The notes: a model not told the origin generated them from the sequence alone. DNA of 64,000 nucleotides from Vicia villosa (GCF_029867415.1 NC_081185.1:74435553-74499552), one strand, 5' to 3'; counted from the first letter of the stretch, positions 22,828 to 34,431 are shown. Numbers and translations: made by a program.

Positions 22828-25420
22828 TCAAATTTCGACAGACATAATAAACGCCATCCATAACTTATAGCTCAAATAAATAGGGAAATTTTTTGGGTGA
22901 AACACCAACCAATTTTTTACAAAATCACATATAATAGCTAAGGGGATGGCATCAAAAAGAGTGAGAGAGGAAGCTTTGCGACCACGAGAAGCAAAAAAGT
23001 CGGCACAAGAATTACCTTCCCGGAAGATATGAGTAATCACAAAAGACATGTTTTCTATAATATTACTACAATTTAACCACCTATTTCTAAGCTGCCAAGG
23101 AACCAAAGTATCCTTTGAAAAAGTTTGGACCACAATGGAAGAATCACTCTCAATCCAAAGCTTCAACCATGCTCTATCTCTAGATAGCTCAATGGCTCTA
23201 AAAACCGCAGAGAATTCCGCATGTAAGGAATTAGGATCTTAAGTAGGCTCGGCAAAAGCTAATAAAAAGTTACCAAGAGAGTTTCTGAAAATTCCGCCAT
23301 AACCACTAAAGTTGTTATCAAAAGAACCATCACAATTACACTTAACCCAATCTATAATAGGGGGCTGCCAAAGGACTTCAACAATTTTGGGAGCACGGGG
23401 ATAGTTCAATGAAATCCGAAAATATTTAAGAAGACATAAATCAACCATGGAGGAAGAAGCATGCAAAGAAGAATTATTTCCAATCAAACGAACCTGAGCC
23501 ATAATGGTGGAGAAACTGGGCTGGACCGGCGAAGGCTTATTGAGGAACCTAGCATCGTTCTGAATATGCCAAATATGGGGAAAATGCAAACACTTAGCTT
23601 GTAGTAGAAATTATGAGCGAACATTGGGGAGAGTTGCTACAATGGCACAAATCCCAAACGTTGTCCTTCGAGAAACTAAGAAGAGGCGAATGCAAAAAGA
23701 TTGCGTAACCTACTCCAAACCTTAACAGCATAAGGACAACCAAGGAAAATGTGGAAGGATGTCTCACAAATATCCTTACAGATACTACACATAAAACAAA
23801 TATTACAAATGCGAATTTGTAAGGTGTCATCCGAAGAGATCTTGTCATTCATGATTCTCCAAGTTAATAAAGCTTTTGAGGGAGGAATATCGGCATTCCA
23901 AATTCTTCTAGCCCAGCTCAATTGAGAAAGAGGGAAGCTATGAATATATAAGCCTCTTTCATTGTTAAATTGCCCTCTCCGAAAGAAGGCCAAACCATGA
24001 TGTCCGGAAAAATGCTAGGAGAAGATTGCGAGACTACCAGAATAAGAGTAGGTAAAAAGATAAACCAGTCAGGTGGAATATTCCAAGTACCATTGCTAAT
24101 AAGATCACTAGCCAACATGTCCACATCAATACCATTAGAAATGAGAAGCTGAGAAATAATTCTTTCAATTAAAGGAATCCCGCACGAAACATCCTTCCAA
24201 AACCAAAACATGTCTCCTTTACCAAGCACCCAAGAGATGTTAGAAATCAAAGAAGAAAGCTTCGGCTTTAAATTGCTCCAGATGGACGAGAAAATATGAT
24301 GACGAATAAAACCAAACTTTCTTAATACCCTAGCTCGAAGAAGACAGGCCCAGTCCTTCTTACTATTAAGAAAATCCCATCATAAGTACAAATTAGAAGC
24401 ATTATTGAGAACGATGAGAGATCGTAAACCAAGGTCACCATAATGTTTGGGTTGACAGACTTTGCTCCAAGCTACTCTTACAAGCTTCTTAGTATGAATA
24501 GAACCAATCCAAATGAAGTTTTTGGAGGCAAGATCAACCTCTCTAAGCAAAGAAACAGGCCAAGAGTAAGAAGAGATTGAGTGGTATATCATGTTGTGAA
24601 TCACCGAACCAACCAAAGTAACTCTGTCGGCATAGGAAATCGAAGAGCCTTTCCAAGCTGCCAACTTAGAAATCACTTTATCCGCCAAGGCCTGAAAATG
24701 AGCACGCTTGACCATTCCTTTAAAAATGGGAACCCCCAGATAATCAAAAGGTAAGGAACCTTTTCTGAAACCCATAAGTTGCGAGAAGTGATTCGCTCTA
24801 CGATCCGACATTGAGCCATGATAAATCATGGATTTATAGGTGTTAATGATTTGACCAGAAGCAAGAGAATAATTATGGAACAAATTTGTGAGGAAAATAA
24901 GATTGAAAGACTTACCTTTACAAAAGATAAGGATGTCGTCAGAATAAAGACTGATAGTTGGCATGCTTAAACTCCTGTTAACTTTCATGGGAATAAGGAC
25001 ACTAGAATCAACCAAAGCAATGATATGGAGACTTAAGACATCTTCCGCAAGACAGAAAAGAAGAGGAGAGAGGGGGTCTCCTTGCCTGACACCTCTCTTA
25101 CGTGGAAAGCACCCATGGGTGGACCCATTAAAAGCAATAGACATATTAGAAGACTCTAGGATCATCGAAATCCAATGGTAGAAAGTCAAGTTGAAACCAT
25201 ACCTCTTCAAAACAGTCAGGAGAAAACTCCAATTAATGGTGTCGAAGGCCTTGGATATGTCCACTTTAATAGCAACATTACCACCCTGAGTCTTACTGTC
25301 TAGGAGGTTTGCTACTTTAGAAGCAAGATGGAAGCAACATTATCGCCCGGGATCTAGGAGGCCTTGGATATGTCCACTTTAATAGCAACATTATCGCCCA
25401 GGGTCTTACTGTCCAAGGAA
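22828..25420 (-). mobile_element. LINE (L1-type) ORF2 remnant with RT, zf-RVT and RNase H
   Basis: Minus-strand coding order: reverse transcriptase (25264-24380) with the palm motif DISKAFDTINW, the motif GVRQGDPLSPLLFCLAED and the catalytic YSDD box (LYSDDILIFCKG, usually FADD in plant L1s); a linker with WVLGKGDMFWFWKD; zf-RVT (PSKALLTWRIMNDKISSDD, CPYAVKVW); then RNase H with CDGSF, ESDSS and NSCADFFA. ORF1, the endonuclease and the first part of RT are missing. The 5' edge is scrambled: a 50-60-bp segment (TTGGATATGTCCACTTTAAT) occurs at 25252 and again at 25365. Several frameshifts and stops separate the domains, so it is inactive. It lies upstream of F-box gene 2 as its shorter relative lies upstream of gene 1. 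Confidence 0.85.
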
Positions 25421-25517
25421 CAGAAAGGTTTTATAAAATATCAAAGACCATTATGATCTTTTTAAAAACTTTAAGCCTTATATTTTATTTCATTGGAATC
25501 TATCCCCTATATATTTT

Positions 25518-26245
25518 CAATGTTTTAAAATCCGAACCGATCACTGACCCGGTCAAACTATTGGATCACTAGATTAATGGTCGGACCAGTATATCACCGA
25601 TCGGACTGCATAAATTTTAATAATGTGAAAATATAATTTTATTTTTCTTTTGTAACATGATTTTTTTTCAAAAAGTTTGTTAGTTTAAAATATTTTTATA
25701 TTGTGTAATTAATTTTCTAACATTTTAAATATATATTATATTATATGATTAATAATAAAAAAAGTTTAATGAGAATTGTAATGTTGTATTATAGAATATA
25801 TAATTTTCTTTCCTTTAATCAAATTAAACATCAAAGAGATTCGTGGTGCAATTAGTAAAACAATCATGCTAATAATTTTGAAAAGTTATAGTTCTGTTTC
25901 TTAAAATTTAATTTTTATAATTTTAAAATTATTTAATTATTATAAATAATTATCATAATTATAAATATCAATTAAATTGAATTTTAAAATATAGGTGTCA
26001 AAACTTAAAAAAATGAAAATAAAGGATTAATGTTATAATTAAACTAAAAATAAACATAATAAGATGAACCCGCTAAATCAAGAAACTAACCGGTTCACAG
26101 GTCTGACAATTGAAGCGACCGGGTTACACCGGTTTTCATCGGGTCAATTGTAACAATGATCTGATAACTTTACCGGACCGCTGTATTTTCTGGTTCACAG
26201 TTTAACCGGTCTCACCGGCCGGAATGGTTTGGGTTTTGAACTATG
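25518..26245. mobile_element. hAT-like non-autonomous element upstream of F-box 2
   Basis: 728 bp. The left end CAATGTTTTAAAATCCGAAC pairs with the reverse complement of the right end (CATAGTTCAAAACCC). Flanks are TATATTTT (25510-25517) and CCTATTTT (26246-26253), 6 of 8 matching. GC-richer CCGG/GGTTC tails flank an AT-rich core. Similar in design to the element at 38651-39399. Confidence 0.5.
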
Positions 26246-26447
26246 CCTATTTTAAATTTAATTAGGTTTGATGTTCGGACATTATAATTATAATTAACAA
26301 TATTTTGGATTCAGTATTTTTTTTAGTTTGTTCCTAAAAGCCCTAGCTTCTCTGCTTTAATCCTTATGGTTAGGTTTGGTTACAATTTATTCAAAACCAG
26401 CGTGTTAGGGTTTCCACAGTCAGTATATTCTACTACTCCATCGACCC
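26246..26447 (+). promoter_or_regulatory. leader region of F-box gene 2
   Basis: Matches the 180 bp upstream of F-box gene 1, but a 37-bp deletion relative to copy 1 removes the first ATG and joins the leader to CCCATG, so translation would start at the second Met. Confidence 0.55.
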
Positions 26448-27644
26448 ATGTTGCCTGTATATCTCCCTCATGAACTTATCGCAGAAGTTCTATCATTCCT
26501 TCCCGTAAAATCTCTGATGCGACTGAGGTGTGTCTCCAAATCATGGAACACCCTCATATACGATCCCACATTCGTCAACCATCACCTTAAGCGATCTTCA
26601 AGAAACATCAACCTCATACTATATTTGTTACTCTACATACCTAGCAATGGTTTCAACTTCACATGTTTCCCCCTGCGTAGTGTACCGGATATCATTCCCG
26701 TCCTCCTCGCTGATAACCTTAATTTACAATTGAATGACGGCAAAGGATTCATCGGTCCTATTGGTTCCTGCAATGGATTGTTATGCTTAATCGGTTATTT
26801 TCCGAATAAAGAAGATATCTTGCTTTATATATGGAATCCGGCAACCATTACATTATCTAACAAAATAGTGTTCCCTTGTATGAAGTTTAGTCGTCTTAGG
26901 TGGATGTTTGCGTTTGGTTACGATATTTCATCAAACATTTATAAGATTGTCGCGTTTCATCCAAGTAAAAACGAGGTGAGAGTTTTCAATTTAGAGGATA
27001 ATATTTGGAGAAATATTCAAAGTTTTCCCATAATTCCTATTTGCAGTGCTCCTTATAGTGACTGTCAACATCAACTTTCGGGTATCAATCAAGGTGTGCA
27101 TGTAAGTGGGACTCTTAACTGGTTGGCCATTCGAAATGAGTTTCCATATGAACATGAAATTGATTGGAAACTTATTACTATCGACCAATTTGTGATCATC
27201 TCACTTGATTTGAGTACGGAGACATACCATCAGCTGTTGCTTCCTCGGGGTTTCCATGAAGTTCCACTCATTCAGCCAACTCTTTCCCAGTTGATGGGCT
27301 CCCTTTGTTTTTCTCATGATTTTCAAGGAACTGATTTTATTATATGGCAGATGAAGGAATTTAGAATTCAAGAGTCTTGGACTCAGCTCTTTAAAATTAG
27401 TTATCAAAGGCTTCAAATTGATTTTAGTGTCTTCACTAATTCGGTGCCATACGGATCTCGATTTATCTTATTCCCATTGTGTCTATCTGAGAATGATAAT
27501 ACATTAATATTGACATGGAATAGAGACAAGAAACCAATAGTCTATAATTTGAAAGATAATAGAGTAGAGAAAACAAATTTTGACGATGGCATAAGGTGGT
27601 TTCTTATCAAAGATTACGTTGAAAGCTTGGTTTCAACTAGTTGA
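26448..27644 (+). CDS. F-box/FBA protein, copy 2
   Basis: Single exon, 398 residues, intact. Same domain layout as copy 1: F-box near residues 4-46, then the FBA region (GSCNGLLCLIGY, LYIWNPAT, GVHVSGTLNWLAI). It would act as the substrate-binding part of an SCF ubiquitin ligase; the target is unknown. Against copy 1 I count six nucleotide differences in 1197 bp. They change five codons and none is silent: Asp to His and Thr to Ala in the F-box, then Asp to His, Leu to Phe and Arg to Gln in the FBA region. The start differs because the upstream ATG was deleted. The two genes may be recent duplicates, recently homogenised by gene conversion, or both. Confidence 0.9.
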   Translation: MLPVYLPHELIAEVLSFLPVKSLMRLRCVSKSWNTLIYDPTFVNHHLKRSSRNINLILYLLLYIPSNGFNFTCFPLRSVPDIIPVLLADNLNLQLNDGKGFIGPIGSCNGLLCLIGYFPNKEDILLYIWNPATITLSNKIVFPCMKFSRLRWMFAFGYDISSNIYKIVAFHPSKNEVRVFNLEDNIWRNIQSFPIIPICSAPYSDCQHQLSGINQGVHVSGTLNWLAIRNEFPYEHEIDWKLITIDQFVIISLDLSTETYHQLLLPRGFHEVPLIQPTLSQLMGSLCFSHDFQGTDFIIWQMKEFRIQESWTQLFKISYQRLQIDFSVFTNSVPYGSRFILFPLCLSENDNTLILTWNRDKKPIVYNLKDNRVEKTNFDDGIRWFLIKDYVESLVSTS

Positions 27645-28370
27645 ATTGAAAAGTAAGTTTTTCTTAGATGATTTCCTTGTTTAAGTTTATGAATTCATGG
27701 TCATTTTAATGGCTTATTTCTTATAGTTGTTTGAAACTGTGACACCATTGCTATGTTGATGGATAGCTTGGATTTTATGATGTTTATTTATTGGCTTTAA
27801 TATGTTTATCTTCTTTAGACCCGGTTTGATAATGAGGTAATTTGAAAGCATTATCTTTATTTGATACCATTTTGAAATTAGTGCCATCTATCCTTGTAAG
27901 GTTAAGAAACAATATTGTAATGTTTGAGAATACCATGCAAATATTCTGAGGTGAAATTTTGATAAGGAGGAATGGATTTCATTTTAGAAGAGTTTGTACT
28001 AATGAAAGGGGAGTGAGACAAAGGGACATGTAAAAAGTGCATTTATGTTCTTTGATCAAAATCAAAGGAAGTAATGATATTTTGTTTCTTTAAAGCAATA
28101 CATGCATACCTTCTTCAATTTTGTGATTGTGATAAAATATTCTCATAACATTGGAATCATCCTTGTGATCATTTGATCAATCAAATTTGAGGTTTGTGGT
28201 TGCACAAGAGGCTCTTGGTTTTGTCTCATGCATTAAGGGGACTAATTTTTCTGTTTGTAAAAACACTAAGAAAAACTAATGCTAGTTAGGGGTAAAACCT
28301 CTCGAAAAAAGAGGGGTTGCTATGTATTTTACCCCTTGCAATGCATATTTTTTTTAAAGAAAAAATATTT

Positions 28371-28574
28371 TGACAAGTGTTACTTCATTTTGGATCATCT
28401 CCCTCATTTTTCTCTCCTCTCCTAACTATTCATCTCTTTCTTAATCACACTCTCTCTCTCCTGATTATATTTTTATTTTTTAATGATGAGCGATAGTGAA
28501 ATTAAGAGAGAGATAGAGAGATAAGAGAGGAAAGAAGAGAAAAATGAAGGAGAGAATCTAAGTGGTATCCCTCT
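28371..28574. repeat. long-hairpin (MITE-like) element, copy 2
   Basis: Pyrimidine-rich arm (TTTTTCTCTCCTCTCCTAAC) and purine-rich arm (GATAAGAGAGGAAAGAAG) as in copy 1. A stretch of about 260 bp present downstream in copy 1 (about 7433-7690) is missing here. Confidence 0.55.
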
Positions 28575-28832
28575 CTCGCAAATTTTTCAGAGGAAAATTC
28601 AAAAAATTTGAAAACTTTTTTGCAAAGGATTACCTTTTACAATATTGCTTTTAAAATTTTAAAATGGGCATCGGAAATATATAGGACGGATATTTAGCAT
28701 GACCTATTATAGGTTTTTTTTTAGCATGCCCTTGTCTTTTTAAAATTTTGAATTAGTTTGAACACCTATTTAAAAGTTTGTTTCACATTAAGAATTTTAT
28801 ATAGTCTATTTATCTTTTTTATACAGAGACAA

Positions 28833-29955
28833 CTAGTAATAGACCCGTGCGACGCACGGGGTCGAGTAATAAAACAAATAATAATAATAAATAAAAATAT
28901 TTTGACAAAAAATAAATAATAAGATAGACAAACAAAATAGTTGAATATAAAAATATTTTTAAAATAAATTTTGCAATAAATAAAAAAAATTGACTAAAAA
29001 ATGAAATATAAATTAGTAATTGATTGAAAATATGAAGGAAAAAAAACAAAATGCCTATTCATGCAATTTTTTTTTTAACCAAAAAGAGATGAAATATATA
29101 AAATTAAAATGGACAAAATGTAATTTTAAAAAGGGTTAAATAAGTTTTTGTTCCCTCTAAATATTTAAAATTTCGTTTTTAGTTCCTCCAAAATTTTCCT
29201 TCAACAATTCATCCCTCTAAAATTTTCCGTCTCAATAATTGATCCCTAACGTTAAATGCCATTAACGGTTGCTTATGTGGCAGCTTACGTGGAAAATTTT
29301 GGAGGGATGAGTTATTGAAGGAAAATTTTGGAGGAACTAAAAATGAAATTTCAAATATTTAGAGGGACCAAAAACTTATTTAACCCTTTTAAAAAAGTCT
29401 AGAATTTTAAATATTTAGAGGGACTAAAAACTTATTTAACCCTTTTTAAAAGTATAGAATTTCAATGATTTGCCTATGTAATAACTGCTATAAATTTTCT
29501 ATCATCTCTTATAAAACCCATAATAAAGTACCCGTGCATACAAACGTTTATAGGCGAAGGTAGATATTTTTAATAAAATATTTATCAAATATATGATAAT
29601 AAATTATTAAAATAAATTATTATTTTATTTTATTAATTTATCAATCATATAAGAAAGCAACAAAAGTTATTAAAATTGCATAATCTAAAACTCATTTGCA
29701 CATGTGATAATAAATTGATCAATTTATCTATTTTTATATAAATATTTAATACATAATAAAATACATTGAATAAAATTTATGCAATATAAATGAATAGTAT
29801 AAATAAAAATAAAACTATTTAATTTATTTTAATTAAATCGCTCGATTTAGTTTTTTTACAAATAAGACAATCATTTTAAAATAGAGGATACAATTTTAAA
29901 ATATGTAGTTCCTTCTCTTATTATAAATAATACCCATAATCTTTTCTATATATTT
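28833..29955 (-). mobile_element. minus-strand Helitron, copy 2
   Basis: The minus-strand 3' end has a perfect stem CCCGTGC/GCACGGG (28844-28860) followed by a short spacer and CTAG before T (plus strand A|CTAG at 28833-28836). The body is AT-rich and non-coding. The opposite end is set near 29955, where homology to the 19.3-kb fragment ends; the TC terminus is not clear in this copy. Confidence 0.6.
29133..29386. mobile_element. Mutator-like MITE, copy 2
   Basis: 254 bp, starts GGGTTAAATAAG and ends with its inverse CTTATTTAACCC. Perfect 9-bp duplication TTTTAAAAA at 29124-29132 and 29387-29395. Same insertion as 8130-8383. Confidence 0.8.
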
Positions 29956-29989
29956 TAAAAAAGTCAATAAATTTAAAATTAAATATACA

Positions 29990-30659
29990 AATCGCCCTTA
30001 AGATTAGCTTTAGCCCGTATAAATTTTTTAACGGAATATCTTTCTTGACCCCACTATGGGGTGACCTCCATCAAAAATCCCTAAATATCCCTACTTCGGA
30101 ATGCATTTTTTAAGTAAATTTTTTTCTAGATTTTTCCAGAGTTTGAAAGCGCACTTCCGAAAACATCAAATGGGGGGTATTTTCGGAGATGCACTTCCGA
30201 AAACACCTTTTTCACATTTTTGGGAGTTTTCGGAAATGCACTTCCGAAATATGCAGAAATTGTGATTTTTTTTATATTTTTCTAAACAACGTTTAGTCCT
30301 GTATTTTTAACTAAACAAAAATGCTTACCATAAATAAAATATAACCCAAATGAAATAAGCGACATATCAACATAAAATACTTATATTATATATACAAGCC
30401 GAATTATATATACAAGCCGAATAAAATACTTAGTGTGCGCAAATGTACGTAAATGTAAAAAATACAAACCGAATACAATAAAGTCAAAGAAAAATAAACC
30501 CGCACCCCCTATTGAGTATGCCTAACCCTAATGCCCTGGCCATCTAAATAAAAATAAATAACATCCTCGGACATGGCCATTTAAAAGCCACTTATTCTCG
30601 GGAATGGACATCGGAAGCCATTTTTTCTTCGAACTCTAACTCTTCAAGAAACATTCTCT
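29990..30659. repeat. flank of PMD pseudogene 2 with hairpin motifs
   Basis: Motifs of the form CGGAGATGCACTTCCG lie at about 30146, 30182 and 30229. The rest (30300-30650) is AT-rich with a local repeat (TATATATACAAGCCGAAT twice near 30393). No gene. Confidence 0.5.
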
Positions 30660-32104
30660 TCAATCGAAATCTCCAGCTAACAGTGTCATTAGAGGATGCG
30701 ACACCCGATAGAACCATGTCAAGTACCCCTCTACACAATGACACTCCTGGGTGGCCTGCATGTGACGATACTCATCCGGGACCAAATGATGCGCCCAGTC
30801 CTCAAATATGGCAGTGAGCTCCACTCGGATAACTGTGTCAAGAGCAGCCTCAAACGTTGACCTCGGTATCATCTAGACACGTGCAAACTGCCTCATGCAC
30901 CGCTCTGGCAGATACCTCACCATGGTGTTGGCCCTGCATGCCAACCAGCTAGAGTATAACGCAATGCAGTCAAATGGGACAACAACAGTGTAGTCACTGA
31001 ATGACGTCCAACAAATGTAATCGTGAGCTGTGCGGTCGAGGTACCCGCGATATGGTCTCACTGCATTGTTCCCCCTTTGGAGAACGTATCGGGCGGCCCT
31101 GGGCAAAGCGTCATCGTACGCGGGATCAATGGCGAAGCCGTGGATGCGGGGGAAGTAAGAGATGATCCAGCCCTGAAACACAACCATGATAATGTATTAA
31201 AAATAAATATGAACCATAAATAAATGTGTAACAATTAAAAGGAAGCGTACCGTCAAGAGTGTGGCGGATCCAGTCAATTGCCTGGTCCTCCAGTTGGAGG
31301 CTTCATTTAGCTTCTGGTATAGGTATACCAGAATAGCTGACCCCCAGTTCCACTGGTGAATAGTAGTCAGGTCCATGAAGTAGCGGAGATAAGTCACGTC
31401 GACGTAGGTTGCACTCTTGTCTACAAAGAGTGTGGTGCCTACCAAGAACATGAACCAACATCGGAGAGCGCAGGCACGGTGATACTCCGTAAATAGGTCG
31501 TTACCCGCCTCCTCACTATCGGCCGTCGCCACCAAGTGGTGCTCATACAACTCTCTCAAGGTGGAGAACCGGATATGGGCCCCACTCGTTGTCCTGCACT
31601 CAAACTCAACCATGTATGGGTCCATACCCAGATAGATCCCCATCCACTCGATCGCCTTGAGCCTCTGGAGCCGGGAATGATTCAGCAGCATCCCTCTGAT
31701 CGGCAGGTGGAGCAGATAGTGAATATCGTGCAAGGTGATCGTCATCTCCCCAACCGGTAAGTGAAAAGAAGACATCTCCCTATGCCACCGCTCCACGAAT
31801 GCCCCCTGCATTCCGTGGCTGATAGTGGTGTACCCGGTCATGCACAACCCACCTAGACCAGAAGCAGTCACCACATCATTAAACCATTGCGCCTCTGGTT
31901 TAAAGAGAACAAAAATCTTCCGCGTGTGGTTCACCATTTTTAGCGTCGACCTTTCCTGTTACAACAAAAACAAAAATAAAAAAGATTGTTAATTAGACCG
32001 TGAAGAAAATGTGAAATAAAAAGCTAAATAAAAAACGGTTAAATAATAAAATCGGATAAATTATAAAAAATACCTCTCCCTCCCAGACACGTCGAGCGAC
32101 GTGC
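30660..32104 (-). pseudogene. MAIN-like plant mobile domain (PMD) pseudogene 2
   Basis: Three spliced pieces on the minus strand: the tail of an exon (32104-32074, RRVWEGE), the main exon (31955-31251) and a last exon (31172-30660), each with GT/AG borders. The main exon has the PMD hallmarks GLGGLCMTGYTTISHGMQGAF, LPVGEMTITLHDIHYLLHLP and CALRCWFMFLVGTTLF; the last exon has GWIISYFPRIHG and GYLTWFYRVSHPLM. It has one in-frame TAG at 30873-30875, where related proteins have a Gln, and its 5' exon is cut off at about 32104 by unrelated repetitive DNA. Otherwise the frame is well kept. Family members act in meristem maintenance and transposon silencing or travel inside transposons; this copy is probably dead. 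Confidence 0.75.
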
Positions 32105-32565
32105 TTGTGTTGCTTTTGCAATGTTAAGGAACCATCTAATGTTATGCTTATGTATCTTAGGTTGAATTTGTGTCATGTTGAACAAGGTTGAATTTTGTGT
32201 AATGGTATTTTGTGTTGCTTTTGCAATGCTAATGTCATGTTGAACAAGGTTATCTTAAGTGTTGTTTATTTTCATGTTGAAAGTCAATTTGTGTAATGGT
32301 ATTTTGTGTTGCTTTTGCAATGTTAAGGCACTATTGACTGAAATTAAGTGTGTTACATTAACAATTCTTCTTCTCTGTTACTTTTGCAATGTAAATACAG
32401 GATTAAACTGAAACTAAGTGTTGCAATGTTACAATAATTGGATTGAACTTAACAACTGAAATTAACAAAAATTCCCACTTCATTATAGCTTGAACATTAC
32501 ATTGCAATAGATGAAGAATTACAATACAATATTTCTCACAAAATTGTAACTGAAAATTAAGCATT
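32105..32565. repeat. diverged tandem repeats containing TGTGTTGCTTTTGCAATG
   Basis: The phrase TGTGTTGCTTTTGCAATG recurs at about 32107, 32211 and 32301, with TTCATGTTGAAC-like and GTGTAATGGTATTT blocks between. This lies in the 3' region of the GRF gene and forms the breakpoint of PMD pseudogene 2. Confidence 0.6.
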
Positions 32566-33135
32566 TCATTTCATCATGATCATAATCACAAATGCTGCAC
32601 CTAAAATAACAAACAACATCCAGATTTTTTTCAACTTCATAATCTTGTTTATCTCCTTCCTTAATTCTTCATTTGTCAGCTTTACTTTTTCAATCTCCAT
32701 TGTTGCATCATCCAGTTTTTTTTGATAACTTTTCCAATCTGGACATTATAATTTGACCTTTGTCATCTTGAACATCCTCATAAAACCATTCAAAAAAGCC
32801 ACACCCAGGTTGCCTTGTTCCCTGCATTTTACAAAGGACAGTTGGAAATGAACAATGGAGATAAAATGAGAACAACCCCGAAAATACAAACATACCTTAA
32901 AATGAGAACAACCCCAAAAATATTTTCCATAACTCTTCGACGTTGATGACCTGCGAAGAGTAGCTGTATCTCCACAGTGACAACTTGGTTTCCATGGAAG
33001 AATCTCCCCCGTAAAAGAACTGGTTTTCATACTATCTTCGCTTTTCTGTTTCATGGAGGACGAATTGAAACTTGATGTTATCCCTAAATCCCTAACTTGA
33101 TGTTTCATGGAGGACGAATTGAAAGAAGAAACCAA
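32566..33135 (-). pseudogene. GRF-type zinc-finger / coiled-coil / membrane-anchor gene, frameshifted
   Basis: Two exons on the minus strand: 33135-32896 and 32821-32566, with GT (32895) and AG (32822) borders. Exon 1 carries the first half of a GRF zinc finger (SCHCGDTATLRRSSTSKSYG then FWGCSHF) and exon 2 completes it (GCGFFEWF). A charged coiled coil and a hydrophobic C-terminal helix (MLFVILGAAFVIMIMM) follow, but in a different frame: an 8-nt homopolymer at 32716-32723 ends the frame early, and one base fewer would restore the coiled coil and anchor. Short plant GRF-coiled coil-TM proteins of this layout are of unknown function. The N-terminus contains a duplicated SSFNSSSMK segment. A sequencing slip is possible, so the gene may be intact in reality. 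Confidence 0.6.
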
Positions 33136-33299
33136 TTGATGTTATCCCTAAACACAATTCTGGACGCGGCTAGGGTAAATTTTGGGGGAGCAAGGGAGAA
33201 TGAAATAAAAGATCCATGTCATGTGCCACGTATTCAGAAACAAACGGTCGTTTGCTCTAAATGGATGGAAGGGACAAACGTGCTCCGTTTTTAAGACTT

Positions 33300-33908
33300 G
33301 AATGATTGATTTGCACTTTTTAAAAGTTAAGGGACCAGAATGGACCCCGAGCCAAAGTTAAAGGACGGAAAAGGGTATTTTCCCAAAAATAAATATGAAG
33401 ATATGAAGGAAGATTGATACGCGCATTTGTTTCCAAATATTGAATCGTGGGGAGTGAAGATATGAATAGGTTTTGTAAATATTTTTATATATTAAAACAA
33501 TTATATACACCGATTTATTATCTCTTTAAAAAATCATTTTATTTTTATTATATATTTTGAAAACAAAATATAATTTTTGTATATTTATTTTTTCATATAA
33601 TTTTTTTTAACTATCATTTTTATTTTTGCATAATTTCAAAAGAAGAATATAGGTTGATTATGCATGTTCTGTGAGCCACATAACTTTGAAGCATAGAGAT
33701 TATAAGTTCAGCAAGAGTGAGGATCCTCTCTATTTGTTGTCTCCATTTTTCCTCTCCTTTACTATAGTTTTAAAGACATTTATATTACATTTATATTCTT
33801 AAAACTTTGGTAATGCACAAATGGAGAAGAATGAAAATAGAGAGGATATTGACTCGTTTAGCAAAGAGAAAATAAAAATGTTTGTCCTGTGATAAACATT
33901 GAACTTAA
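33300..33908. other. AT-rich intergenic, nothing recognised
   Basis: Spacer between the GRF gene and the Helitron. No frames or repeat boundaries seen. Confidence 0.5.
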
Positions 33909-34431
33909 TCTATTATTAATTAATATATAAAAGCAAAAGTATCTGGAAATTACACTATAAGCCCTCTCATAAAATTACTAAAACTTTTCTTATTCCATGG
34001 GTAGAAAAGACTTTTTGCAAAATAACTAAATATTATTGATTTGACATTTATTACGGGTGATGTGGCAGCACCCAATAATTTGTTGCATTTTATATTTTTT
34101 TATTCCATTATTAATTTGAAACGATAAACAATGGTCTACTATTAGGGTTTTTGGAAAAGCAAAATCTCCACTTTCATTGGAATTCGATAGTCTACCATTA
34201 GGGTTCTTGAAAAAAAGCAAAATCTCCACTACTGAACCATGCAATAAATCGTTGGCCTTTCAGTTTTCTAAACCTTTATTCCATTATATATATTATATAT
34301 ATACTAAATCATGTCATTTTCAATTCTTTGAGTTTTTTTTGTCAATTAATTTTTTTTGTTGTTGCAAGTTTCGATCTTAACTTACAGTTCGTGTAAATTA
34401 TGTTTTGTTTTTGTAGTTTTAAAACATTGGC

